This document shows positions 1-5,212 of a stretch of 6,343 nt of DNA, one piece after another (the stretch's first letter is position 1; each line of letters begins with the position of its first letter). Position numbers and translations under genes: made by a program. A model generated the notes under the pieces. It was given only the letters and a program-made list of their open reading frames with translations, was not told the DNA's origin and did no database searches. Source of the stretch: Bacillota bacterium (GTDB lineage: Bacteria; Bacillota; Clostridia; Oscillospirales; Acutalibacteraceae); the NCBI GenBank assembly GCA_023401495.1, contig JAEXDU010000115.1, positions 1-6,343 on the forward strand, given 5' to 3'.

Positions 1-174
1 GGCAGCACCTATGATATCCGCGATCTGCTGAATGCGACTGTCCAGCTGCGCGACGGTAAAAAAGTCACGGATATGGATCAGAGACTGCTCGAGAGATTGG
101 CGCTCAAAGCGATCCTCCGGAGAGTGGAAGGTACCGATATTGAAAAGCTGCTGAAAGAATATCATGTCATTTGA
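1..174 (+). CDS. 3' end of an unrecognised protein gene
   Basis: This is an open frame from the first base to a TGA at 172-174, giving the last 57 residues of a protein whose start lies upstream. The tail is charged and probably helical (RLLERLALKAILRRVEG, then EKLLKEYHVI at the end). I see no catalytic motif, metal-binding motif or membrane segment in what is visible, and I do not recognise the family. Codon use is GC-rich like that of the copper operon. A pair of hairpins follows the stop codon directly, which supports this being the true end of a transcribed gene. The function cannot be judged from this fragment. Confidence 0.75.
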   Translation, partial: GSTYDIRDLLNATVQLRDGKKVTDMDQRLLERLALKAILRRVEGTDIEKLLKEYHVI

Positions 175-189
175 TGTGTCATAATGCAA

Positions 190-228
190 GTGAAAGCCGC
201 TGTCCTGCGAAGGATCAGCGGCTTTCAC
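190..228 (+). terminator. Hairpin directly after the first gene
   Basis: A perfect 13-bp stem (GTGAAAGCCGCTG at 190-202 with CAGCGGCTTTCAC at 216-228) is topped by a short TCCT/AGGA stem and a GCGA loop of GNRA type. The sequence after it is only mildly T-rich, so it may be an mRNA 3' stabiliser or a weak terminator that works with the next hairpin. Confidence 0.55.
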
Positions 229-252
229 TGTTCTGCCTGTCGGACTGCAAAA

Positions 253-288
253 AAGCGCTGGATTTCTAAAAATCCAGCACTTCTTTTT
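253..288 (+). terminator. Intrinsic terminator of the upstream gene
   Basis: The arms 253-265 and 270-282 form a 13-bp stem with one C-A mismatch and a four-base loop (CTAA). CTTTTT follows at 283-288. This is a canonical rho-independent terminator and isolates the upstream gene from the RNA candidate that follows. Confidence 0.85.
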
Positions 289-325
289 ACAATGTGACAA
301 TTTTTCTCATATCTGTATTTTATTC

Positions 326-354
326 TTGCAAAGAACCCCAAATAATGGTATTAT
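326..354 (+). promoter_or_regulatory. Sigma-A-type promoter for the structured RNA
   Basis: TTGCAA at 326-331 (4/6 to TTGACA), a 17-bp spacer, and TATTAT at 349-354 (5/6 to TATAAT), in an AT-rich stretch just after a terminator. The predicted start is near 361. No ribosome-binding site plus start codon follows at a sensible distance, and the sequence downstream folds strongly, so the promoter most likely drives a non-coding RNA. Confidence 0.65.
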
Positions 355-360
355 TTACCG

Positions 361-619
361 GTAAGGCATGATTAAGTGCAAAGCAGGGACGAAGTGCTAG
401 GAACACCTCGCCCCCTGCCTACGGAGAACCGACCTCCATAAGCAACGGCATAGCCGCACCATGCAGACACAGTATAACCCATTTTTCCCCTTTTGTATAG
501 AGGCATGTGGCAAGAATGGGAACTCCACCAACGCGGGAGTTGTGTATTGCACTTGTGATATCGGGCGCTGTGTTTATGGGAGCATCCCTTTTCAGGAATT
601 CCGTGACACGCGCTTTTTT
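361..619 (+). ncRNA. Candidate multi-helix non-coding RNA, module 1
   Basis: I do not recognise an RNA family here; the call rests on promoter, structure and terminator. An outer helix pairs AAGTGCAA (374-381) with TTGCACTT (547-554) and encloses about 165 nt. Inside are: a hairpin 383-418 (GCAGGG/CCCTGC, then a second stem 390-396/404-410 with one mismatch and loop CTAGGAA); GGAG/CTCC (423-426/434-437); CGGC-ATA-GCCG (446-456); CCCATT/AATGGG (478-483/515-520); and AACTCC/GGAGTT (521-526/536-541). CATGC at 460-464 can pair with GCATG at 503-507 inside the loop of the fourth hairpin, a possible pseudoknot. The short open frames here lack ribosome-binding sites and look non-coding. It is not an obvious 6S RNA, which is a single rod, and I see no tmRNA, RNase P or SRP signature. 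The 3' end is either the T6 run at 614-619 or, on read-through, the strong terminator near 832. Confidence 0.5.
565..619 (+). terminator. Possible terminator closing RNA module 1
   Basis: GCGCTGT (565-571) pairs with ACA-c-GCGC (606-613, one bulged C). The stem encloses GGGA-gca-TCCC (578-588) and the palindrome GGAATTCC (595-602), and is followed by six T residues (614-619). The long internal loop makes it weaker than a classic terminator, so read-through into module 2 is plausible. Confidence 0.45.
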
Positions 620-832
620 GCTGCCTTACAGGCAAGCCCCGGCACGGGCCGGAGGATGTTCCATGAACATTCCCCCGAATTTTCATGCTATGGCGATGTT
701 TGCAGTTCATCGCCAGTCCCGGCCCTGCCGCCCTTGTCTGTAAGAAGGCCATTTCTGCACGCACTTTGGTGCAGACACTCGGCCATCCCGGCCGAAAGCG
801 CCGTTCCTTTAAGGAACGGCGCTCATTTTTTT
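620..832 (+). ncRNA. Candidate structured RNA, module 2 (same or second transcript)
   Basis: This stretch folds as one long arm. CTTACAGGCAAG (625-636) pairs with CTTGTCTGTAAG (733-744), 12 bp with one G-U. Inside it GGCAcGGGCCGG (641-652) pairs with CCGGCCCTGCC (719-729), 11 bp with one bulged C. The tip carries ATGTTC/GAACAT (656-661/665-670) and TGGCGATG/CATCGCCA (691-698/708-715, 9-nt loop). A further hairpin, TCTGCAC/GTGCAGA (754-760/769-775), is closed by GGCC/GGCC (747-750/781-784), and then comes the terminator. No separate promoter is obvious, so it may be the 3' half of a roughly 470-nt RNA starting near 361. No protein is supported here. I cannot name a family. Confidence 0.45.
797..832 (+). 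terminator. Strong intrinsic terminator
   Basis: AGCGCCGTTCC (797-807) and GGAACGGCGCT (813-823) form a perfect 11-bp stem with a five-base TTTAA loop, followed two bases later by seven T residues (826-832). With no protein gene upstream, it most likely ends the structured RNA. Confidence 0.88.
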
Positions 833-966
833 GGCAGGTTAAACCTGCATATACGTCGCGGGGCAGTTTAGAGAAAGCCGTCCGCTTCACGCTCCATTCG
901 TCGCGCGTGTGCTGGTTGTTCTCACGCGGAAACGACCTATCATTATGGTTGTCTTTGCGAGTTTTC
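833..966. other. Gene-less stretch before the repeat field
   Basis: I see no gene, promoter or strong hairpin here. The short open frames crossing it lack ribosome-binding sites and recognisable protein features. Confidence 0.5.
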
Positions 967-970
967 TGTA

Positions 971-1030
971 TGAATTCTGCTGGCGCAGGGAAGCCCCTAT
1001 GCCGAGGGGGGGGCTTGTTCTTTAGTAAAT
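971..1030 (+). repeat. Hairpin repeat, copy A (truncated, direct)
   Basis: It shares the exact 15-mer TTCTGCTGGCGCAGG (975-989) with copy B (1116-1130), at the same distance from a following GCCCCT...GCCG block (993-1004), here decayed into a G-run. The 5' part and the palindromic tail of the full unit are missing or too diverged to see. Confidence 0.7.
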
Positions 1031-1076
1031 TGGGCAGATGAGGCTTCTTTTTCTATGGGGTTCTTTGTAATGTACG

Positions 1077-1188
1077 TGAAAGCGCAGTCTGCCTGCGGGT
1101 GCCCCCGCGTGGGGTTTCTGCTGGCGCAGGCTTGCCCCTCGTGCCGGGGCGGGCATTTACTTTCTTTACGTAAAGAAAGTAAACAAAG
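1077..1188 (+). repeat. Hairpin repeat, copy B (most complete unit)
   Basis: This is the reference unit. In order it has TGAAAG (1077-1082), CTGCGGG, CCCCCGCGTGGGGTTTCTG, TTCTGCTGGCGCAGG (1116-1130), the GC-rich hairpin GCCCCTCGTGCCGGGGC (1134-1150), a perfect palindrome (1156-1183) and CAAAG (1184-1188). It has no coding capacity worth defending. It matches copies C, D and E on the other strand, and positions 1133-1155 are an exact inverted match to 1639-1661. Confidence 0.8.
1156..1183. repeat. Perfect 28-nt palindrome in copy B
   Basis: The two 14-nt halves are exact reverse complements: TTTACTTTCTTTAC (1156-1169) and GTAAAGAAAGTAAA (1170-1183). In copy C the same place holds a 10-bp stem with an 8-nt loop (1611-1620/1629-1638), so the pairing is kept while the sequence changes. 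Confidence 0.85.
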
Positions 1189-1412
1189 ATTCGCCAAAGG
1201 GGAGAGTTTCGATTCTCTCCCCCTTGGAACTCCCTCTCAACGACCAAAGGCTCTGCCTTTGGAAACCGGGAGAAGCTCCCGCTCTGGTTCTTATTCACGC
1301 ACAGGCACGGCCTGCGCGTGAAGCGGGTGCATAAGGTAAGCTTTAGTGTCCGCAAAAGGTATGAGAAGCCGCTGTGCTGAAAAACGTCTTTTACAAATAG
1401 GCAAATCAAGAC
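1189..1412. other. Hairpin-rich non-coding stretch between copies B and C
   Basis: I see no credible gene. It holds a run of local hairpins: GGGGAGAG/CTCTCCCC (1199-1206/1215-1222), CCAAAGG/CCTTTGG (1244-1250/1256-1262), CGGGAG/CTCCCG (1267-1272/1276-1281) and CACGC/GCGTG (1296-1300/1316-1320), the last with AGGC/GCCT inside. The density of stems suggests a structured or repeat-derived element rather than decayed coding sequence. Confidence 0.55.
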
Positions 1413-1552
1413 TACCGTCAGGCAGCCCTACTGCGAGCCAACGAGAGCGCTCTGAAAATGCCCGCCGACAGACGAGACAGCAAGACCTGTTTTCCGATGA
1501 AGCTCGGAGAGTGGGCATTTTCATTGGAGCGCCTTACTGATGGCTTTCGGTA
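1413..1552. repeat. Long rod-like imperfect hairpin
   Basis: Stacked inverted segments share one centre: TACCG/CGGTA (1413-1417/1548-1552), AGCCA/TGGCT (1436-1440/1541-1545), GCGCTC/GAGCGC (1447-1452/1527-1532), GAAAATGCCC/GGGCATTTTC (1454-1463/1513-1522) and near the tip CCGA/TCGG (1465-1468/1504-1507). The whole folds into a rod of about 140 nt with internal bubbles. I see no clear promoter or U-tail, so it may be the core of a mobile or repeat element rather than a transcribed RNA. Confidence 0.5.
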
Positions 1553-1605
1553 TTGCGTTCCGAAACCGTTCCCCGAACGGATTCCAAAGGTGTCCTTTGG
1601 AAGGT

Positions 1606-1700
1606 CTTTGCTTACTTTCGTCCTTTCACGAAAGTAAGTGCCCGCCCCGGCACGAGGGGCATGCCCGCGCAAGCGGTAATCCCGCGGTATAGCCGCAAAG
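1606..1700 (-). repeat. Hairpin repeat, copy C (inverted relative to B)
   Basis: Read on the minus strand it gives the GC hairpin block GCCCCTCGTGCCGGGGC (1644-1660), then the ACTTTC stem-loop (1611-1638) and CAAAG (1606-1610), in the same order as copy B. The part preceding the GC block (1661-1700) is more diverged. With copy B it flanks 1189-1605 as inverted ends. Confidence 0.75.
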
Positions 1701-1764
1701 AAAAGAATTCGTTCCTTTCATACTAAGATAAAAAAGAAGTATTATCCTTGTGGTGAAGCCAAAC

Positions 1765-1876
1765 TGAAAGACTTTCCTTTTTTAGAAAGAAAAGAAAGAA
1801 CGGCCCCAACACGAGGGTATGCCCTTTGCCAGCAGAAACCCTACGCGGGGGTATCGCAGAAAAAATTGCACTTTCA
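1765..1876 (-). repeat. Hairpin repeat, copy D (inverted)
   Basis: The minus strand at 1829-1851 reads CCCCCGCGTAGGGTTTCTG followed by CTGG, matching copy B (1102-1124) at 22 of 23 bases. It begins with TGAAAGTGCA (complement of 1867-1876) as copy B begins with TGAAAGCGCA. The GCCCCTCGTGCC block is decayed (1803-1823), and the palindromic tail is replaced by an A/G-rich tract (1771-1800). Confidence 0.7.
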
Positions 1877-1880
1877 AAAT

Positions 1881-1972
1881 CAATGTTGAAAGAAGAATTG
1901 TCTACTCCGGTACGAGGCAAGCTGCACCTGCACGCACATCGCAGGAAACCCGCAGAAAAATCCACTCTTTCA
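1881..1972 (-). repeat. Hairpin repeat, copy E (most diverged, inverted)
   Basis: On the minus strand it starts with TGAAAG (complement of 1967-1972), then TTTTTCTGCGGGTTTC, then GCTTGCCTCGTACCGG (complement of 1906-1921), and ends with TCTTTC. The order matches copies B and D, but identity is patchy. It lies directly next to copy D in the same orientation, which suggests a tandem duplication followed by decay. Confidence 0.55.
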
Positions 1973-1975
1973 ATC

Positions 1976-2245
1976 AACGACCAAAAACGAAATAACTACC
2001 CGCCCGGCTGAGATTAGTCTCTGCATCAGCAAAAATTCCCCCTCGGGTGAATCCTTAAAGAAAAATCATTTGAAATTTGTACCATACAAAAAGCGTACAA
2101 AAAAGTTCCTTTGATATAAAAAAACGCCCGGCTTGCGCAGAACTCCGCGCATAAAAGCCGCCATATAAAAAACAAAAATTTTCAAAAAATATAGAAAGAT
2201 CAGAAATCGGGCAGGCTATCTTCAAAGAAAAAATTTCTGTTACTC
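1976..2245. other. AT-rich gap upstream of the copper operon
   Basis: I see no gene. Two structures stand out: a dyad TTTGTAC/GTACAAA (2076-2082/2095-2101, 12-nt spacer), and a hairpin GGCTTGCGC/GCGC-ataa-AAGCC (2130-2138/2147-2159). Read on the minus strand, the hairpin runs into a T-rich tail (complement of 2118-2124), so it could end leftward transcription. The A/T-rich sequence at 2161-2245 could act as an UP-like element for the operon promoter. Confidence 0.4.
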
Positions 2246-2274
2246 TTGACAAACACGCACCGAGGGAGTAAAGT
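2246..2274 (+). promoter_or_regulatory. Promoter of the copA-copZ-csoR operon
   Basis: A perfect TTGACA (2246-2251), a 17-bp spacer, and TAAAGT (2269-2274, 4/6 to TATAAT). The predicted start is near 2281, giving a leader of about 32 nt. The weak -10 and the operator placed on the start point fit a tightly repressed, inducible promoter. Confidence 0.75.
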
Positions 2275-2279
2275 GTAGA

Positions 2280-2299
2280 TACACCCCACCCGGGGTATA
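2280..2299. promoter_or_regulatory. CsoR-type operator
   Basis: An imperfect dyad TACACCCC-ACCC-GGGGTATA, 7 of 8 positions symmetric, with the G/C-tract flanked by TA-rich ends known from CsoR boxes of Firmicutes and actinobacteria. It covers the predicted transcription start, so bound CsoR would block initiation. The presence of csoR in the same operon makes autoregulation the natural reading. Confidence 0.75.
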
Positions 2300-2312
2300 G
2301 GGAGGTGGCTAT

Positions 2313-4628
2313 ATGAATCAAAAATATAATGTGACCGGAATGAGCTGCTCCGCCTGCTCCGCCGCGGTGGAGAAGAGCGTAAAAAAGCTGGAGGGCGTGG
2401 AGGACGTAAACGTCAACCTGCTTTCAAACAGCATGACGGTTCATTTTGATGAAAGTATTCTCAATGACAGCAGCATTATTTCAGCGGTGGAAAGCGCGGG
2501 CTACGGTGCCAGCGTCTTTACCCACGGGGCGGCTCCGGCCGCGCAGAAAACGGTGGACCCGGTTCAGGAAGAGCTGAAATCCATGCGCATGAGGCTGATT
2601 GTGTCGTTTGCGTTCTGGATTCCGCTGATGTACCTGGCGATGCACCACATGCTGAAAGAGTGGATTGGCCTGCCGGTGCCGGATATAATCAAAAACGCGT
2701 TCCACGGCGCAGAGAATGGGATTCCGTTTGCGTTTACCCAGCTGCTTCTGCTGATGCCGATCGTGTACGTGAACCGCAAATATTTCCAGGTTGGCTTCAA
2801 AACGCTGTGGAAGCGCTCGCCCAACATGGATTCGCTGATCGCCATCGGTTCCACGGCGGCGATCGCCTACGGCATTTTCGCCATCTATAAAATCGGCTAT
2901 GCGCTGGGCATGGGCGATATGATGATGGCCGACCATTATCTGATGGATTTGTATTTTGAGTCCGCGGGTACGATTTTAACGCTGATCACTCTCGGTAAAT
3001 ATCTGGAGGCACGCTCAAAGGGCAAAACCTCCGAAGCGATTTCAAAGCTGATGGATCTGGCGCCGAAAACGGCGGAGGTGCTGCGCGACGGAAAAGAAGT
3101 GGAAATCCCCGTCGAGCAGGTCAGAGTGGGCGACATCGTGCTGATCCGCCCCGGAAAGAGCATCCCGGTCGACGGCGTGATCGTGGAGGGCTCCTCCGCG
3201 GTTGACCAGTCCGCACTCACCGGCGAGAGCATCCCGGTCGAAAAAACCGTGGGCGATTCCGTTATCGCCGCCACGCTGAACAAAACCGGATTCTTCAAAA
3301 TGGAAGCGAAAAAGGTCGGCGGCGACACTACTCTGGCGCAGATTATCGAGCTGGTGGAAGAAGCCAGCTCCTCCAAAGCGCCGATCGCAAAGCTGGCGGA
3401 TAAGATCAGCGGCGTGTTCGTTCCGATCGTCATCGTGATTGCCCTGCTGGCCGCTGTTGTCTGGCTGGTGCTGGGGCAGTCGTTTGAATTCGCGCTTTCC
3501 ATCGCGATTGCGGTGCTCGTGATTTCTTGCCCCTGCGCATTGGGACTCGCAACTCCCGTGGCTATCATGGTCGGTACGGGCAAGGGTGCTTCCAACGGCA
3601 TTCTGATCAAATCGGCCGAAGCGCTCGAAACCGCACATACCGTGGGTGCTGTGGTGCTCGATAAAACCGGCACCATCACCGAAGGCAAGCCCCGGGTAAC
3701 AGATATTCTTCCCGCCCCCGGCATTCAGGAGCAGGAGCTGCTCACCGCCGCCGCGTCGATCGAAAAGCCGTCGGAGCATCCGCTGGCGGAAGCGATCGTC
3801 GAAAAGGCCGCCGAGCTTGCTCTGGAGCTTTCGCCGGTCGGGGATTTCCAGGCTGTTTCGGGCCGCGGAATCCTCACCAGCATCGGTGGCGAACCGTACG
3901 CGGCAGGTAACCTTGCACTGATGCAGGAGCAGAAGGTCGATACCGGTGCTCTGCAGCAGCAGGCCGAAGCCTTCTCTGAGCAGGGGAAGACCTCGCTGTT
4001 CTTCGCAAAGGGCGGCCAGCTTCTCGGCGTGATCGCTGTGGCCGATGTGATCAAGCCCACCAGCCGTCAGGCGGTGCGTGAGCTTACCGCAATGGGCATC
4101 GATGTGGTCATGTTGACCGGCGATAACAAACGCACGGCAGAAGCGATCCGCAGGCAAATGGGCATCGACCGCGTAGTGGCGGAGGTGCTGCCGCAGGATA
4201 AGGAAGAAGAAGTCCGCGCGATTCAGGAGTCCGGCAAGCGTGTGGCCATGGTCGGCGACGGCATCAACGACGCCCCCGCACTGGCTAGGGCCGACGTCGG
4301 CATCGCCATCGGCGCCGGTACCGATATCGCCATCGAATCCGCAGACATCGTGCTGATGAAGAGCGATCTGATGGACGTGGTGACAGCGATTCAGCTGAGC
4401 CGCGCAACCATTCGCAATATCAAAGAAAATCTGTTCTGGGCGTTTTTCTACAACAGTATCGGCATCCCGCTGGCAGCCGGCGTGTTCTATGTGCTGCTGG
4501 GCTGGAAGCTGAACCCCATGTTCGCGGCGGCGGCGATGAGCCTCAGCTCCGTGTGCGTGGTGACGAACGCCCTGCGTCTGAAATTCTTTAAGCCCCGCCG
4601 CCGGTTTGACGGGGAAACAGAAATTTGA
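2313..4628 (+). CDS. copA: Cu(I)-exporting P1B-type ATPase CopA
   Basis: A 771-residue membrane pump that uses ATP to expel Cu(I) from the cytosol. One N-terminal heavy-metal-associated domain (about residues 3-70) carries GMSCSAC with C12 and C15. Eight membrane segments are expected (about 94-112, 136-155, 172-196, 209-230, 367-388, 392-418, 706-728, 734-752). Visible motifs are TGES 303-306 (actuator), CPC 406-408 (ion path), DKTGT 450-454 with the phosphorylated D450, SEHP 487-490 (ATP site), TGDN 602-605 and GDGINDAP 648-655. The Cu(I)-specific residues Y713-N714 and M742-S745-S746 place it in the P1B-1 class. The start ATG has GGAGGTGG (2301-2308) just upstream. Only one metal-binding domain is present, against two in Bacillus subtilis CopA. 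It opens the operon, 24 bp before copZ. Silver export is a possible side activity. Confidence 0.96.
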   Translation: MNQKYNVTGMSCSACSAAVEKSVKKLEGVEDVNVNLLSNSMTVHFDESILNDSSIISAVESAGYGASVFTHGAAPAAQKTVDPVQEELKSMRMRLIVSFAFWIPLMYLAMHHMLKEWIGLPVPDIIKNAFHGAENGIPFAFTQLLLLMPIVYVNRKYFQVGFKTLWKRSPNMDSLIAIGSTAAIAYGIFAIYKIGYALGMGDMMMADHYLMDLYFESAGTILTLITLGKYLEARSKGKTSEAISKLMDLAPKTAEVLRDGKEVEIPVEQVRVGDIVLIRPGKSIPVDGVIVEGSSAVDQSALTGESIPVEKTVGDSVIAATLNKTGFFKMEAKKVGGDTTLAQIIELVEEASSSKAPIAKLADKISGVFVPIVIVIALLAAVVWLVLGQSFEFALSIAIAVLVISCPCALGLATPVAIMVGTGKGASNGILIKSAEALETAHTVGAVVLDKTGTITEGKPRVTDILPAPGIQEQELLTAAASIEKPSEHPLAEAIVEKAAELALELSPVGDFQAVSGRGILTSIGGEPYAAGNLALMQEQKVDTGALQQQAEAFSEQGKTSLFFAKGGQLLGVIAVADVIKPTSRQAVRELTAMGIDVVMLTGDNKRTAEAIRRQMGIDRVVAEVLPQDKEEEVRAIQESGKRVAMVGDGINDAPALARADVGIAIGAGTDIAIESADIVLMKSDLMDVVTAIQLSRATIRNIKENLFWAFFYNSIGIPLAAGVFYVLLGWKLNPMFAAAAMSLSSVCVVTNALRLKFFKPRRRFDGETEI

Positions 4629-4651
4629 CAAATCAGAAAGGAAACGGTACT

Positions 4652-4879
4652 ATGAAAAAGTTACTTGCAATTGAAGGAATGACCTGCGAGCATTGCCAGG
4701 CGCGCGTGGAAAAGGCTCTGAACGGAATCGAGGGCGTGCAGGCCAAGGTAAACCTGAAGCACAAAGAGGCCACAGTTACCCTCAGCCGCGACGTGCCGGA
4801 TGAGGAATTTTCGAAAGTGGTGGAGGATGCCGGCTACAAGCTGGTTTCTGTGAAAGAGAAGAAGGGGCTGTTCGGCTGA
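4652..4879 (+). CDS. copZ: Copper chaperone CopZ
   Basis: A 75-residue cytosolic protein made of a single heavy-metal-associated domain. GMTCEHC (residues 9-15) binds Cu(I) through C12 and C15, and the length and ferredoxin-like pattern fit CopZ of Firmicutes. It is expected to hand Cu(I) to the N-terminal domain of CopA and, in some species, to the CsoR repressor. I chose the ATG at 4652, preceded by AGAAAGGA (4635-4642), over a TTG at 4625 that would overlap the copA stop codon and add a non-conserved N-terminal tail. It lies 24 bp after copA and 28 bp before csoR and shares the operon promoter. Confidence 0.93.
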   Translation: MKKLLAIEGMTCEHCQARVEKALNGIEGVQAKVNLKHKEATVTLSRDVPDEEFSKVVEDAGYKLVSVKEKKGLFG

Positions 4880-4907
4880 TCCGGCTCCGAATAGGGAGGT
4901 GGTAAGG

Positions 4908-5171
4908 ATGCAGGCAGATAGAGAAAAAACGCTGCGGATGCTCAAAACGGCCCGTGGCCAGATCGACGGCCTGATCCGCATGGTTGAGGAAAATCGCTAT
5001 TGTATCGATATTTCCAACCAGCTGATGGCCACGCAGGCGATTTTGCGCAGCATTAACCGCGAGGTGCTGCACGCGCATTTGACCGGCTGCGTCAGCCAGG
5101 CACTGGGCAGCGAAGAGCAGCAGAAAAAAATCGATGAGATCATCGGTGTAATGGATAAACTCTCGAAATAA
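4908..5171 (+). CDS. csoR: Cu(I)-sensing repressor CsoR
   Basis: An 87-residue all-helical repressor of the CsoR/RcnR/FrmR (DUF156) family, which binds DNA as a tetramer and lets go when it binds Cu(I). The copper ligands have the classic spacing: C32, H57 and C61 (C-x24-H-x3-C), the same as C36, H61 and C65 of Mycobacterium tuberculosis CsoR. The second-shell pair Y31 and E77 also lines up with Y35 and E81 there. This pattern argues against nickel/cobalt (RcnR) or formaldehyde (FrmR) sensors. The start is the ATG at 4908 behind GGGAGGTGG (4894-4902); an in-frame GTG at 4899 lies inside that ribosome-binding site and is rejected. It is the last gene of the operon it should control, through the dyad at 2280-2299. 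A terminator follows within 10 bp. Confidence 0.94.
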   Translation: MQADREKTLRMLKTARGQIDGLIRMVEENRYCIDISNQLMATQAILRSINREVLHAHLTGCVSQALGSEEQQKKIDEIIGVMDKLSK

Positions 5172-5179
5172 TCGACCCC

Positions 5180-5212
5180 AAAAGATTCTGCCTTCCGGCA
5201 GAATCTTTTTTT
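5180..5212 (+). terminator. Terminator of the copper operon
   Basis: The arms 5180-5192 and 5197-5209 form a perfect 13-bp stem (core AGATTCTGCC/GGCAGAATCT) with loop TTCC and a seven-T run at 5206-5212. It ends the copA-copZ-csoR transcript. Confidence 0.92.

Noticed and set aside
361..619. 6S RNA as the identity of module 1
   Set aside because: The closing helix and its span (about 180 nt) fit in size, but the inside breaks into several separate hairpins rather than one rod with a central bubble.
461..1041. Several plus-strand open frames of 78-136 codons over the RNA region
   Set aside because: They have no ribosome-binding sites, an odd composition rich in Cys, Arg and Pro, and overlap one another in different frames. 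The interval is better explained by RNA helices.
1053..1672. Overlapping short open frames on both strands in the repeat field
   Set aside because: They cross hairpins and repeat borders, lack ribosome-binding sites, and look like products of repetitive GC-rich sequence.
971..1972. A CRISPR array
   Set aside because: The repeats are few, diverged, unevenly spaced and in both orientations, which no CRISPR array shows.
3042..4631. A 529-codon open frame on the minus strand
   Set aside because: It lies entirely opposite copA and copies the codon pattern of a GC-rich gene. Its translation is rich in His, Gln and Arg, as shadows are, and it has no recognisable domain.
4625..4651. TTG start for copZ overlapping the copA stop
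   Set aside because: The ATG at 4652 has a better-placed ribosome-binding site and gives the usual 75-residue CopZ length.
4899..4907. GTG start for csoR
   Set aside because: It falls within the ribosome-binding site GGGAGGTGG that serves the ATG at 4908.
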